A stretch of DNA of 64,000 nt from Arenibacter aquaticus (GCF_003957295.1 NZ_RQPJ01000008.1:62001-126000); one strand, 5' to 3'. Counted from the first letter of the stretch, positions 44,538 through 54,170 are shown. The notes: generated by a model not told the origin, from the sequence alone. Numbers and translations: made by a program.

Positions 44538-45857
44538 ATGATCAATAATCGAAGAAAATTTCTAAAAAAGAGTTCCCTTTTGGCCATGGGTACCGGGGCA
44601 TCCCTATTGTTTCCTATGGACCTATTGGCTTCTATTAGGAAGCATATTAGTCCGAATGATAGAATTGGTGTGGGGTTAATAGGGTGTAAGGGGATGGGAT
44701 TTAATGATTTAACGTCTATGTTAAAAATAAGTGAGATGGAGGTTGTGGCCCTTTGCGATGTGGATGATAGGGTCTTAAATGATAGAACTGCCGACTTGCA
44801 AAAAGCAGGGATAAAAAAGCCTAGATGGTACAAGGACTATAGAAAATTATTGGACGATAAGGATATAGACGTCGTAATAATAGGGACTCCGGATCATTGG
44901 CACTGTTTACAGCTTGCCCATGCGGTGCAAGCTGGAAAGGATGTGTATTGCGAAAAACCATTGGCCAATTCCATAGAGGAATGTAATCTTATGTTTAGTT
45001 TGGTTCAGAACAGTGATCGGATGGTTCAAATTGGGCAATGGCAAAGGAGTCAACCCCATTTTGTAGACGCCATCAATTTTGTACATTCTGGAAAATTGGG
45101 AGAAATACGGTTGGCGAAAGCATGGGCCTATCAAGGCTGGATGGGTTCTATCCCTGTTTTACCAGATACGGCTGCTCCTGCTGGTGTGGATTATGATATG
45201 TGGTTGGGGCCTGCACCCAAAAGACCATTTAACGCCAATAGGTTTCATTTTAATTTTAGATGGTATTGGGATTATGCTGGTGGACTAATGACAGATTGGG
45301 GGGTACATCTAATGGATTATGCCCTGTTTGGGATGAAGGCGAACACCCCAAAATCGGTTATGGCCCTAGGAGGAAAGTTTGCGTATCCCGATGATGCTTC
45401 AGAGACACCGGATACCTTGCAGACCGTTTATGAGTATGATGGTTTTTCAATTTTGTGGGAACACGCTACAGGTATAGATAATGGTAATTACGGACGTAAT
45501 CATGGTATAGCCTTTATAGGTAACAACGGAACACTTGTTTTGGATAGGAAGGGTTGGGAGGTAATCGCCGAAAAAAATAAAATGCAAGGAATGCCTTTAC
45601 AAAAAAACCAAGGTAGCGGACTTGATAAACACACGGCGAATTTTATTGAAGCTGTGAAATCCAGGGATGCCTCTAGATTAAAAGCGCCATTGAAGGTAGG
45701 GTATGATGCTGCCATGGTTTGCCATATGGGGAATATAGCCTTTAAAACGGGCAATAGGATAAACTGGGATAATTATTCAGGACAATTTTCGGATGAGGCC
45801 TCTAACGCTTTGATAAATGCCCACTACCACAACGGATGGGAATTACCAAAAATATAA
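44538..45857 (+). CDS. Tat-exported Gfo/Idh/MocA family oxidoreductase
   Basis: A 439-residue NAD(P)-dependent oxidoreductase. The N-terminus NRRKFLKKSSLLAMGTGASLLF is a twin-arginine-type signal. The Rossmann part includes GVGLIGCKGMG (about 46-56) and CEKPLANS near 140, the EKP motif of the family; the C-terminal domain starts RFHFNFRWYWDYAGGLMTDWGVH (about 234-256). Such Tat-linked members act on sugars in the periplasm, often in polysaccharide-utilisation or sulfated-sugar loci. It precedes the scarred locus at 46 kb. Confidence 0.88.
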   Translation: MINNRRKFLKKSSLLAMGTGASLLFPMDLLASIRKHISPNDRIGVGLIGCKGMGFNDLTSMLKISEMEVVALCDVDDRVLNDRTADLQKAGIKKPRWYKDYRKLLDDKDIDVVIIGTPDHWHCLQLAHAVQAGKDVYCEKPLANSIEECNLMFSLVQNSDRMVQIGQWQRSQPHFVDAINFVHSGKLGEIRLAKAWAYQGWMGSIPVLPDTAAPAGVDYDMWLGPAPKRPFNANRFHFNFRWYWDYAGGLMTDWGVHLMDYALFGMKANTPKSVMALGGKFAYPDDASETPDTLQTVYEYDGFSILWEHATGIDNGNYGRNHGIAFIGNNGTLVLDRKGWEVIAEKNKMQGMPLQKNQGSGLDKHTANFIEAVKSRDASRLKAPLKVGYDAAMVCHMGNIAFKTGNRINWDNYSGQFSDEASNALINAHYHNGWELPKI

Positions 45858-46138
45858 TTCTTGTCCCTGTGCTTTGTGGAAGTTAATGGTCGAATATGGA
45901 CATGGTGATTTATGATTGGAGCACATTGAAGTATGTTATGCCGCCTAGTGGTACACGTGCTTTCCATTCCTTTTATAGAAGACTAATTGGATTCGAGAAA
46001 GTCAAGGAAATCAGAATCGGGTTTAAAATAATAAGGCCTGCATAGAGATTGTTTAAATCGCGATTTTTTATTTTTCTTGTTCTGATTGTCTATATAATGG
46101 AAAAATTTTGCTTTTAGTAAATAGAGGGGCCACATTAA

Positions 46139-46480
46139 TTGTGGTTGCTCCATATAAAATCGTATAGTTTGAGAGAGGATAACGGACAATCAGAGGGAAA
46201 TGTAAAATTAACGAATAGGGAAAAGGAGCATTTAAAATCCAGGCTCCTGGGTTCCGTCCGTTCCTTGAAGGCAAGAAGACGGAGGACGAAATATTCCATA
46301 GGTATTTCCATGGCTGCGTCAATAGCCCTTATCGTGGGGTTGTGGCTATTTTTTGAGGGAAATGCTACCCAATCTATTTCTGATTTTGCTAAGAGCTCCA
46401 CACATAGTAATAAGATGGAAGCAGATGAGGTGGTGTTGGTTCTTGAAGAAGGGGAGAATGTGGCCCCATTAAATCGGTAG
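46139..46480 (+). pseudogene. FecR-like anti-sigma fragment
   Basis: About 113 codons open from a TTG just after an in-frame TAA. The protein has a basic juxtamembrane KLTNREKEHLKSRLLGSVRSLKARRRRTK segment, one transmembrane helix (about 52-69) and then DEVVLVLEEGENVA, which resembles the start of a FecR periplasmic domain. It stops immediately after, where a full FecR would continue for about 200 more residues, so it looks like the 5' remnant of a FecR gene. The N-terminus may also be damaged. Confidence 0.5.
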
Positions 46481-46482
46481 AT

Positions 46483-47541
46483 GTGGGTCCCGGCGAGTCC
46501 AATCATATTATGTTTACAGATAATGAAATAGGGGAATGGGTACGCGTTAAGCCCAATAGGGCAACAAAAACAACGGTACATTTTTTTTACGGGGATACTG
46601 AAATTAGAAACAATGCGCCCAGTTCCATATTTAAAGGTATAGCTAATATTTCGGAAAATGGGAGTAATGGGGGCTTGTTATGGGCTCTTGGGGATAATAG
46701 ACGTACCCTAGGGGTGTTGGCCGGTAATATTTCGGGAACTAAATTTAATGAGACAGGGTACTATGAGCTGGACTCCTTATTGAACCTCGTTAAAAAAGAG
46801 GATGAAAAAACTATAAGTTTTATGAGGGATAAGGTGTCTATACCTAAAAATGTGGTGACGGTAGATGCGGCCTCAGTGCTGGTTGTAGATGATAAAGGCA
46901 GGCGCTGGAGACTGCCCATGGGTGTTGAAGATTTCAGGGAAAAAACAGAAAATAGCGCCATGCGCATTTGTCGTGAGGTAGCCACAGAACGTGATCTATT
47001 CAATTGCTCAGGAACATTTTATGAATTGCCAGCAGAGAATGCCGATGGCTTTGCCAAAATTAGACCGGTATCCTCCCATAATATGCAAATTCATGACTAC
47101 GCTTCCTATAGAGGACTGTTTGTACTAACAGGGATACAATCTGATTACTCTGGGGATTCAGAGCACATTATTCAATCTACTGATGGAAAAGCCAAGCTTT
47201 GGGCCGGAACAATAGATGACCTATGGAAGTTGGGCAAACCAGTAGGTGTAGGGGGTCCTTGGAAAAATACCCAAGTAAAGGCTAATCAACCTTCAGACCC
47301 TTATTTAATAGGATTTTATGATGAAAAGAGTATCAAAATTTCCAATCATTCAAAAGAAACGGTTACCTATAAAATAGAAGTAGAGCCTATTGGTCATGGT
47401 CCTTGGATGACCTATAAGGAATTTGAAATAAAAGGAGGAGAGGATTTGATATATAATTTCCCCCATAATTTTCAGTCGAGATGGATTCGGTTGGTGGCCA
47501 ATAAAAACACTAAAGCCACGGCCTGGTTGGAGTATAAATAA
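46483..47541 (+). CDS. C-terminal remnant of a larger secreted protein
   Basis: A 352-codon frame using GTG at 46483 (open upstream only to a TGA at 46444). It has no signal peptide, although the sequence looks like the periplasmic, Ig/beta-rich tail of a larger protein (VRVKPNRATKTTVHFFYGD, SIFKGIANISENGSNGGLLW, ending HGPWMTYKEFEIKGG and FQSRWIRLVANKNTKATAWLEYK). The N-terminal part seems lost at a junction with the FecR fragment, which ends three bases upstream in another frame. I cannot name the family; a sugar-binding or beta-propeller-associated protein is possible. Confidence 0.55.
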   Translation: MGPGESNHIMFTDNEIGEWVRVKPNRATKTTVHFFYGDTEIRNNAPSSIFKGIANISENGSNGGLLWALGDNRRTLGVLAGNISGTKFNETGYYELDSLLNLVKKEDEKTISFMRDKVSIPKNVVTVDAASVLVVDDKGRRWRLPMGVEDFREKTENSAMRICREVATERDLFNCSGTFYELPAENADGFAKIRPVSSHNMQIHDYASYRGLFVLTGIQSDYSGDSEHIIQSTDGKAKLWAGTIDDLWKLGKPVGVGGPWKNTQVKANQPSDPYLIGFYDEKSIKISNHSKETVTYKIEVEPIGHGPWMTYKEFEIKGGEDLIYNFPHNFQSRWIRLVANKNTKATAWLEYK

Positions 47542-47618
47542 GATAAGGGTTAGTAAATAGTAATTAAAATAGTGTTTAATTTAATGAAGGTTCCAATGGA
47601 ATTTTAAAAATAATTAAT

Positions 47619-49406
47619 ATGAAATTAATAGTATTGACATTTAGTTTGCTTTGTATCAATTTAGCGGTATCCCAAGACATGTTGATTGAAGCGGAAGGTT
47701 TTGAGGATAAAGGAGGTTGGGTAGTAGACCCTCAATTTGTTGAGCAAATGGGATCTCCCTATTTGTTGGCCCATGGAATGGGAGTTCCTGTAGAAAACGC
47801 AAAAACCCGGGTCATTTTTAACAAAGATGGAGAATATAAGGTTTGGGTGCGTACCAAAAATTGGGTGCCCGGAAATTGGGAGCCACCTGGGAAATTTCAA
47901 TTAAAAATAAATAATAAGGTATTGCAGAGTATCCTTGGTCAGCGCTCTGGATGGGGATGGGAATTGGCAGGAACGGTTTCAATCAGAAAGAAAAAAAATA
48001 GCGTAGAACTAGTGGATCTAACAGGTTTTAACGGGCGGATAGATGCAATTTATTTTACTACCTCAGATGCAGAGCCGCCTTCATCCATGAAAAAGTTGGC
48101 TACTTGGAGGAAAACAGTTACCCAAGAGCCTTTGGCTCCTAATATTACCAAGAAATTTGATCTAGTAGTAGTTGGAGGTGGTATAGCCGGATGTGCAGCA
48201 TCCATTGCCGCGGCCGAACAAGGTCTCAATGTAGCCCTGATACACGATCGCCCCGTTTTGGGAGGTAATGCCAGTAGTGAAATTAGGGTGCATACCTTGG
48301 GAATATATGGCCATTTTGAAAGGATTCTAAAGAAACTGGACACGGAACATTACCCTAATGGATCGCCTGAGGCATATAAGGATCAAGAGAAAAGGGATAA
48401 TAATGTGAAAAGTTATAAAAATATTTCGCTTTTTCTTAATTGGAGGGCGTATGATGCAAAAGCCATAGAGAATAGAATAAATTATGTAGATGCGCGCCAA
48501 ACTGCAAGTGGGGAAAGAATACGCTTTGAAGCCCCCTTGTTTATCGATTCAACGGGAGATGGATGGATAGGATATTGGGCAGGTGCCGAATTTACCTATG
48601 GGAGGGAAAGTGTGGACAAATACGGAGAGCATTGGGAGGAACACGGGGAGTTATGGAGCCCTAAACAACCAGATAATGCCGTAATGGGATCATCGGTACT
48701 TTGGCGGTCCTACGAGGCAGAAGGAAACGAAAACTTTCCAGAAGTACCATGGGCCATGCCAGTGGCAAGGGATTATGCAAAGGTCAAAGGGGAATGGCAA
48801 TGGGAATTTAGTAGAAATGACCTAAATCAAATAGATGATGCAGAGGAAATTCGCGATCATATGCTCCGGGCCATTTATGGCTCTTTTGCGAATGCCAAAA
48901 AACAAGCTGAAAACGCCAATCGAAAATTAGAGTGGGTATCTTATTTGGTAGGTAAACGCGAATCCCGCAGATTGGTAGGGGACTACATTTTTACCTTGAA
49001 CGATGCCAAATCCGGAGAGAAATTTCACGATGCCGTTGTGATGGAAACCAGAGAAGTAGATGTTCATTACCAAACAGTTTTAGAGGATGAGAAAAATCCT
49101 GATTTTATTTCCGAAGCCCTTTTTTATAAGACACCTAAATACTACATTCCTTACAGGAGCCTATACTCTAAAAATATTAGTAATTTGTTTATGGCCGGTA
49201 GAAATTTTAGCACCTCCCATGTAGGTCTAGGAGGGCCTAGGGTAATGCGAACCACTGGACAAATGGGTGCGGCAGTAGGTTTTGCAGCCTCGCTATGTAA
49301 GAAGTACGAGGTAGATCCTAGGGATATCTACACCGGGTATTTGGACGAGTATTTGACACTTATTGAAAATCAAAAGTATACCCCTATCCCTGATTCCAAA
49401 CAATAA
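47619..49406 (+). CDS. Secreted FAD-dependent oxidoreductase with N-terminal beta domain
   Basis: A 595-residue protein with a signal peptide (to about LAVSQDM, residue 19). Residues 20-165 form a beta-rich, probably carbohydrate-binding module (YKVWVRTKNW, DAIYFTTSD). From about 183 it is a flavoprotein: GGGIAG at 186-191, GGNASSEIRVHTLG (about 210) and the terminal block FMAGRNFSTSHVGLGGPRVMRTTGQMGAAVG (about 526-556), the FAD_oxidored family. Xanthan-lyase or related sugar oxidoreductases are the closest named relatives; substrate unknown. Confidence 0.8.
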   Translation: MKLIVLTFSLLCINLAVSQDMLIEAEGFEDKGGWVVDPQFVEQMGSPYLLAHGMGVPVENAKTRVIFNKDGEYKVWVRTKNWVPGNWEPPGKFQLKINNKVLQSILGQRSGWGWELAGTVSIRKKKNSVELVDLTGFNGRIDAIYFTTSDAEPPSSMKKLATWRKTVTQEPLAPNITKKFDLVVVGGGIAGCAASIAAAEQGLNVALIHDRPVLGGNASSEIRVHTLGIYGHFERILKKLDTEHYPNGSPEAYKDQEKRDNNVKSYKNISLFLNWRAYDAKAIENRINYVDARQTASGERIRFEAPLFIDSTGDGWIGYWAGAEFTYGRESVDKYGEHWEEHGELWSPKQPDNAVMGSSVLWRSYEAEGNENFPEVPWAMPVARDYAKVKGEWQWEFSRNDLNQIDDAEEIRDHMLRAIYGSFANAKKQAENANRKLEWVSYLVGKRESRRLVGDYIFTLNDAKSGEKFHDAVVMETREVDVHYQTVLEDEKNPDFISEALFYKTPKYYIPYRSLYSKNISNLFMAGRNFSTSHVGLGGPRVMRTTGQMGAAVGFAASLCKKYEVDPRDIYTGYLDEYLTLIENQKYTPIPDSKQ

Positions 49407-49462
49407 TAAGCTATACCCAACATCTATTTTATGGCCCAATTATTCAAATTTAGAGCTGAAGC

Positions 49463-50581
49463 ATGATAAAAATGAAAATTGTCATAATGCTATTTGTTGG
49501 ATTGGGCCTTTGGTGGTCAGAAATTGGGATCTTGCCAAGGGTAGTAAATTCCCAGGACGAAACCTTGGATAAAAGGCCTGATTATTTTGCGATGGAATGG
49601 GAAGAGGGAACACTATTGACCAAAAAGCAAACGCCTTTCTTTATTGAAGTGGAGACCATGGGAAATCAAAGCATAAGCCTGCTTACGGATGAAAATAATA
49701 GGCCAAGGCTTTATACCGCTGATATAGTTACACCGGTCTGTGCGGATGGCGAATGTAGATTAATGTACCTAACCCTATATTGGAATTTGTTAGGGGGCTA
49801 TGTAGGATTTGACAAGGTAGAGGGACAAGAGCTTACAAAGCATGATCACGAGGAATTTACTGATCCGGATTACGAAAAATTGCACCAATTGTTGTTGGAC
49901 GACAACTCTATCTTAAAACGAAAAAAAATTGATGAGCTAGTAGAAAGACCAGCAACTTCGGAAGCGGATGGTGTGGATGCCACATCTGGAGCTACCATTG
50001 CAGAGGTTAAGGAGTCCGTAGTAGATGGGGCTCTTTATTCCTGCTTTGTGGCTTGGAATATTGCACATGGTGAAGTTAAGCGAGAACTGTTGGATAATAC
50101 CGCCGGATTGTTCAACTTGGAGATGAAGCATTATATGCTAAACAGTAATGATGTGGATTATCAAATGTATGCCTTGAAGTCTTTTGAGGAAGGCGATTTT
50201 ATAGCCTTTAAAGAGCGGATTGTAGAAATGTTCAGGGAAAGTATCCCCTTAATACGGACGTATATAGTACAAAACCTGCCAGAACTATTTTGGCGTTCCG
50301 ACAGCCTACAAATTCCATTTTGGGAAAGTTTTGATGCTATAGACATCAATAATCGAAGTTTGTTACTAAATCACCTTGAAACCGCTCCCAAGGAAGTATT
50401 GTTGTCATTGAGTGCCAATATGGGGCTAATGACCAAGAATCAATTAAAAACCTATCTCATGGGGGTCGAGGATTTGGTTAAAGAAAATTCCTTGCTCGCT
50501 AAGGAACTAGATAGCTTTGCCCATTCAAAGAGCAATACATACGCTTATATCGTAGAGGAATTTTTAGAAGATTTGGAATAA
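49463..50581 (+). CDS. Exported protein with an FMN_bind-like DATSGAT motif
   Basis: A 372-residue exported protein (hydrophobic N-terminus about 3-20). The middle holds DGVDATSGATIAEVKESVVDGALYS (about 171-195); the SGAT core resembles FMN_bind domains, which take FMN on the Thr through ApbE, but spacing and context should be checked. A CADGECRLMYLTLYWN segment near 93 has two Cys. The C-terminal 150 residues are helical and HEAT-like. It follows the FAD oxidoreductase by 56 bases and probably belongs to the same operon. Confidence 0.55.
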   Translation: MIKMKIVIMLFVGLGLWWSEIGILPRVVNSQDETLDKRPDYFAMEWEEGTLLTKKQTPFFIEVETMGNQSISLLTDENNRPRLYTADIVTPVCADGECRLMYLTLYWNLLGGYVGFDKVEGQELTKHDHEEFTDPDYEKLHQLLLDDNSILKRKKIDELVERPATSEADGVDATSGATIAEVKESVVDGALYSCFVAWNIAHGEVKRELLDNTAGLFNLEMKHYMLNSNDVDYQMYALKSFEEGDFIAFKERIVEMFRESIPLIRTYIVQNLPELFWRSDSLQIPFWESFDAIDINNRSLLLNHLETAPKEVLLSLSANMGLMTKNQLKTYLMGVEDLVKENSLLAKELDSFAHSKSNTYAYIVEEFLEDLE

Positions 50582-50635
50582 GTGGTTGCACTTTATACAC
50601 TATTAAACTGATAATATTAAATTTAAATGAATTAA

Positions 50636-50858
50636 ATGATTTCCTTCTTGTTATCTATAGCAGCATTGGTATTGGGTAAATCTATTTCGAGCAATTTTTA
50701 TTACTATTGTAGGCAGTGCTTATATGCTTTTCTCCCTGGACGTCTTTAACTTGCCGCAAGGGATCTCTTATCCGGAGTGTGCACAAATTATTTTAGGGGC
50801 CACCATAATGTTTTGGATCTATACAACCCAAAAGAAAAAAGTAATTGTTGAGGTTTGA
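50636..50858 (+). pseudogene. Frameshifted small membrane protein
   Basis: An ATG at 50636 starts MISFLLSIAALVLG, a hydrophobic helix, in one frame; the continuation FRAIFITIVGSAYMLFSLDV...PQGISYPECAQIILGATIMFWIYTT is in the +1 frame and runs to TGA at 50856-50858. The two halves fit one protein of about 70 residues with a one-base frameshift around 50680. The same strand and closeness to the oxidoreductase genes suggest it was once part of that locus. Confidence 0.5.
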
Positions 50859-50905
50859 GGAGAAAATAGATCTTTGATTAATATAAAATAGTGGATACAT
50901 TATTA

Positions 50906-52087
50906 TTATAAATAACTCAACCACCATTTATCTTTATTATTAAGCTTGTAGATCATATACTTCCTGCACAAAGGGTATAGCGCAGCTACTATCCCTATCC
51001 AAACCATATAGGTGATCCAAAGGGGATATCCATAAGTGGCCAATTTTTCGTTCATAAATACATCGGCGGTCAATATCATATCTTTCCAGTTCCCCCCAAA
51101 AATTAGGATTCCAATAATTGCAGCTATATGGATTACCAATACGTGGAGGAAATAATAGAAAAAGGGAACTCTGCCAAAAATCAAAAAGAAATCGGTAATC
51201 CCATTTTTTATATTTTCAATGGTATAAAGGAAAAGTAGGGCCGGCCCAATAGTAATAAGAACAAAAGCCAAGGAAGGAGGGTACTTGGTAACGTTAAAGA
51301 AGGAAATAATTGTTTTGGTATTGGTTTGCTGAACAGCCCAGGGCACCAAATCCCCATAGACATTTAACCCCCTGACTACCAAGAATAGCACCAAGGCTCC
51401 CAATCCCATACGCAACAACCATGTTCTTCTTAATTTTGCGTCAATGTCTTTTACATATAGCTGCCCCAAACAATAACCCAAGGCCATTAGTCCTATCCAA
51501 GGGATAACAGGATAGTGGAACAATATCATTTTATTGGGACCCAGAACCACGACTTGATTCTGATGTAATAGGTACCAGACAATGGCTTCAGGACTATTTC
51601 CTTGCATTACCGTTCCGTCCAGAAGGTTGTGCCCGGCAATTATAATAAAGCCCAAGGCTAGAATCAATTTATCGGGCAGATAGATTAGAAACGACAAACA
51701 AATCATACTAAATCCTATGGCCCAGATAACTTGGAGTATTGGAAAACTATAGTTTAGGTCAAAGGTCCATATTAGGTTGTTGACCACAACTTCCATAAAA
51801 ATCAACCAAATACCTCTTGTAAGCAAAAACTTGGAGAGTTGTGATTTTGATTTTTTCCTTCCGTAAAGGAAGGCAGAAGTACCAGCAAGAAAAACAAATA
51901 CAGGGGCACAATAGTGAGTAATAAAGCGTGTAAAAAACAATATGGGCGTTGTGGTCGCCACATCGGTTGGGTCAATAAAAAAGGAGCCATAGTTAAAGTA
52001 ATCCCTAACATGGTCCAGGGCCATGATGACCATGACCAGGCCCCTTAAAATGTCAATGGATTCTATTCGGTTGGTTTTAGGTTGCAT
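50906..52087 (-). CDS. DUF1624-type membrane acyltransferase
   Basis: A 393-residue membrane protein with about ten helices. The start NRIESIDILRGLVMVIMALDHVRDY (6-30) is the DUF1624/heparan-alpha-glucosaminide N-acetyltransferase-like motif, in which the DHVRD region holds the catalytic or acceptor residues. It probably moves acyl groups across the inner membrane onto a sugar or lipid; the acceptor is unknown. No neighbour indicates its pathway. Confidence 0.8.
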   Translation of the reverse strand: MQPKTNRIESIDILRGLVMVIMALDHVRDYFNYGSFFIDPTDVATTTPILFFTRFITHYCAPVFVFLAGTSAFLYGRKKSKSQLSKFLLTRGIWLIFMEVVVNNLIWTFDLNYSFPILQVIWAIGFSMICLSFLIYLPDKLILALGFIIIAGHNLLDGTVMQGNSPEAIVWYLLHQNQVVVLGPNKMILFHYPVIPWIGLMALGYCLGQLYVKDIDAKLRRTWLLRMGLGALVLFLVVRGLNVYGDLVPWAVQQTNTKTIISFFNVTKYPPSLAFVLITIGPALLFLYTIENIKNGITDFFLIFGRVPFFYYFLHVLVIHIAAIIGILIFGGNWKDMILTADVFMNEKLATYGYPLWITYMVWIGIVAALYPLCRKYMIYKLNNKDKWWLSYL

Positions 52088-52166
52088 AGATTTATATTTA
52101 TGTAAGTTTTTGAAAGATAGTTATAATGGGGTGTCTTTCGCAAAACATTACCAATGTTCCGATATA

Positions 52167-53204
52167 TTATTTAAAGGCAATTGCTGCACTGGTATAGCCT
52201 TTTAAAGGGATCAAGGATGTTGATTTAAATCCGATTTCCTTCACCATATTATCAAAATCCAAAAAAGAGAAATCATACCCCTCGGTGGTTTCAATGAGCA
52301 TATTCAAGGACATCAGAAGCCCAAATGCATTCTTGCGTCGATCGTTGTCAATAATATTTTCGATGACGACCAAAGCACCTCCTGTAGGCAGGGAATTATA
52401 GGCTTTTTTGATAAGTAATTTTTTATCCTTGGCTCCCCAATCATGTAAAATGTTGCCCATGGTGATTACATCCGATTTTGGGAAATCATCGGTAAAAAAA
52501 TCTCCGGATTTAATGTCCACTTTGTTCCCTAGTCCCATATTACGGATGTTTTCTTTGGCAATGGGTTCTACCTCTGGTAAATCCAATGAGGTACAATGCA
52601 TATTTACATTGTTTAAGGCTACCTGGGCGGCCAAAAATCCGCCCGCTCCACCAATGTCACATAAGGTTGTATAACTGGAAAAATCGAACTCTTTTGCAAA
52701 GGCAATGAAATTGCCCATTTGTATCCCGGCCATGGCGCCTACAAATTCCCTAAGTTTATTTGGATCTGCATAAACGGCCTCAAAAATTGGCTTCCCACCA
52801 TTTTTTGTTTCGTTTTGCGGCAATCCCGTCTTCAGGGCAACCTCCAAATTATTCCAAAATGGGTATAATCGGTTGTTGCACATTTCCAACATACCGCCCA
52901 TATAACTAGGTTTGTTCTTATCCAGGAAGAAATCGGTATCCTCAGAATTGCTATATATGGCCTTTTCCTTAATTCCCTTTCGTTTTAAAAAACCCATGGC
53001 TACCAATGCGTCCAAAAAATCGTACAGACTTCGGGTGTGCAAGCCTAACCTAGACTGGATTTCCTTTCCAGATAATTGCCTTTTGGCCAAAATGGTGAAA
53101 AGTTCCATATTGGTGGCTGTGAGCAAGGTTTTTGTGGCAAAAAATCCCGTGCCAACCTCCATGATCTTTGAAGGGTCTACTGTTGTCTGTGTTGCCGTTT
53201 TCAT
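52167..53204 (-). CDS. SAM-dependent O-methyltransferase (AcsOMT-like)
   Basis: A 345-residue cytoplasmic methyltransferase. Residues 12-95 form a winged-helix dimerisation domain (TATNMELFTILAKRQLSGKEIQSRLGL). The SAM domain has CDIGGAGGFLAAQVA (about 186-200), GDFFTDDFPKSDVITMGNILHDW (about 234-256) with the conserved HDW His at about 255 as the catalytic base of plant-type O-methyltransferases. It may methylate a small aromatic or polyketide. It is downstream of the thioesterase-like gene by 18 bases, so they probably form an operon. Confidence 0.85.
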   Translation of the reverse strand: MKTATQTTVDPSKIMEVGTGFFATKTLLTATNMELFTILAKRQLSGKEIQSRLGLHTRSLYDFLDALVAMGFLKRKGIKEKAIYSNSEDTDFFLDKNKPSYMGGMLEMCNNRLYPFWNNLEVALKTGLPQNETKNGGKPIFEAVYADPNKLREFVGAMAGIQMGNFIAFAKEFDFSSYTTLCDIGGAGGFLAAQVALNNVNMHCTSLDLPEVEPIAKENIRNMGLGNKVDIKSGDFFTDDFPKSDVITMGNILHDWGAKDKKLLIKKAYNSLPTGGALVVIENIIDNDRRKNAFGLLMSLNMLIETTEGYDFSFLDFDNMVKEIGFKSTSLIPLKGYTSAAIAFK

Positions 53205-53222
53205 TGTTGATAGCTTTTTAGT

Positions 53223-53762
53223 TTATTGAATCCTTGTTCCTCTTAAAAGATCATAATCGCTATTAAATAGATCATGTATCTCTTTAGGTACTTTCATTTC
53301 TACTATGTTGACCCCACAGTTCTTGAGTATCGTTTTTAAATCCTGGGCCTTTTTATTCTTCCAAAAAGCAGCTTTGGTATAGCCAATAGCACAGACTTCA
53401 TTATGCTGTTCAAAAACCTGACTGTGGTATACCCATTTGTTGTCCCAACCTTCCATAACAAGGGTGATTTTGAAGGTAGTCCACATTTTTATTGGCCTTT
53501 TGTAGATTATTTTTTGGGAACCTAAAACGGGATATATTCCTTTTTTAACCGTATTGGCAAATAGTTTTGAACGGAACATTTTTTCAAATCGAATAAAGTC
53601 CATATAATATGCATATTTTGCATTGGACATATACCTGAAAGTATCACAATCCAATAAGCTAACCCTTCGATTTCTACTTTGGTCCGATATCAGATCTACA
53701 TCCTTCCACAATAATTTTGAGCAAACAAAAATGTAGAGCAAGTGCAACCAGTAGTAAACCAT
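53223..53762 (-). CDS. THEM6-like thioesterase-superfamily protein
   Basis: A 179-residue protein with an N-terminal hydrophobic segment (about 1-15) and the hotdog-fold pattern LLDCDTFRYMSNAKYAYYMDFIRFEKMFR (37-65), which resembles THEM6/acyl-CoA thioesterase family members, though the catalytic Asp/Gln-type residues are not easily assigned. It precedes the O-methyltransferase gene and may act on acyl or polyketide thioesters; inference. Confidence 0.6.
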   Translation of the reverse strand: MVYYWLHLLYIFVCSKLLWKDVDLISDQSRNRRVSLLDCDTFRYMSNAKYAYYMDFIRFEKMFRSKLFANTVKKGIYPVLGSQKIIYKRPIKMWTTFKITLVMEGWDNKWVYHSQVFEQHNEVCAIGYTKAAFWKNKKAQDLKTILKNCGVNIVEMKVPKEIHDLFNSDYDLLRGTRIQ

Positions 53763-53900
53763 AAATAATATTTCTGTTATTTCTAATAATTTTAATACTT
53801 ACATTTTAAGTATTATATATGCTAATACCTGAAATGTCAATTGAATGGAATTTAATATTTGACATTTTTCAACCTTGGAAATTCCGGCAATATCATTCTT

Positions 53901-54170
53901 TTAAAGGGATACTTCCAGGGATATTGTTATTGGTTCCAAAACGGTATGGCGCTCTTTAATTTCTTTGTTCTTGGGGTCGTTGATAATGGCTCCTAACTTA
54001 TCCAGATCGGCATCTTTAAAAACCAATACCACTGAATTGGGGTCATTGGTGTCCTGGAAGGTCTTAAAACTGGATACTACAGGGGAAAACAATTTAACAC
54101 GGTCCTGATGTCCTTTTAACCAAGTGTCAATATTTCCTACTTTGTGACGGGTAACAATGGATTGTTTCAT
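53901..54170 (-). CDS. Small protein with dimeric alpha/beta-barrel-like pattern
   Basis: An 89-residue cytoplasmic protein. Its beta-alpha-beta-beta-alpha-beta pattern (HKVGNIDTWLKGHQ, DPNSVVLVFKDADLDKLGAIIND, ERHTVLEPITISLEV) suggests a ferredoxin-like/dimeric alpha/beta barrel (DUF3764-like or antibiotic-biosynthesis-monooxygenase-like), but no named family is certain. It is in the same direction as the thioesterase, 140 bases away. Confidence 0.55.
   Translation of the reverse strand: MKQSIVTRHKVGNIDTWLKGHQDRVKLFSPVVSSFKTFQDTNDPNSVVLVFKDADLDKLGAIINDPKNKEIKERHTVLEPITISLEVSL

Noticed and set aside
45983-46322. Minus-strand frames across the FecR fragment.
   Set aside because: Low-complexity shadows; the plus-strand membrane helix pattern is more convincing.
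49363-49572. 69-codon frame bridging the FAD oxidoreductase and the next gene.
   Set aside because: It overlaps both genes in another frame and lacks any signal or motif.
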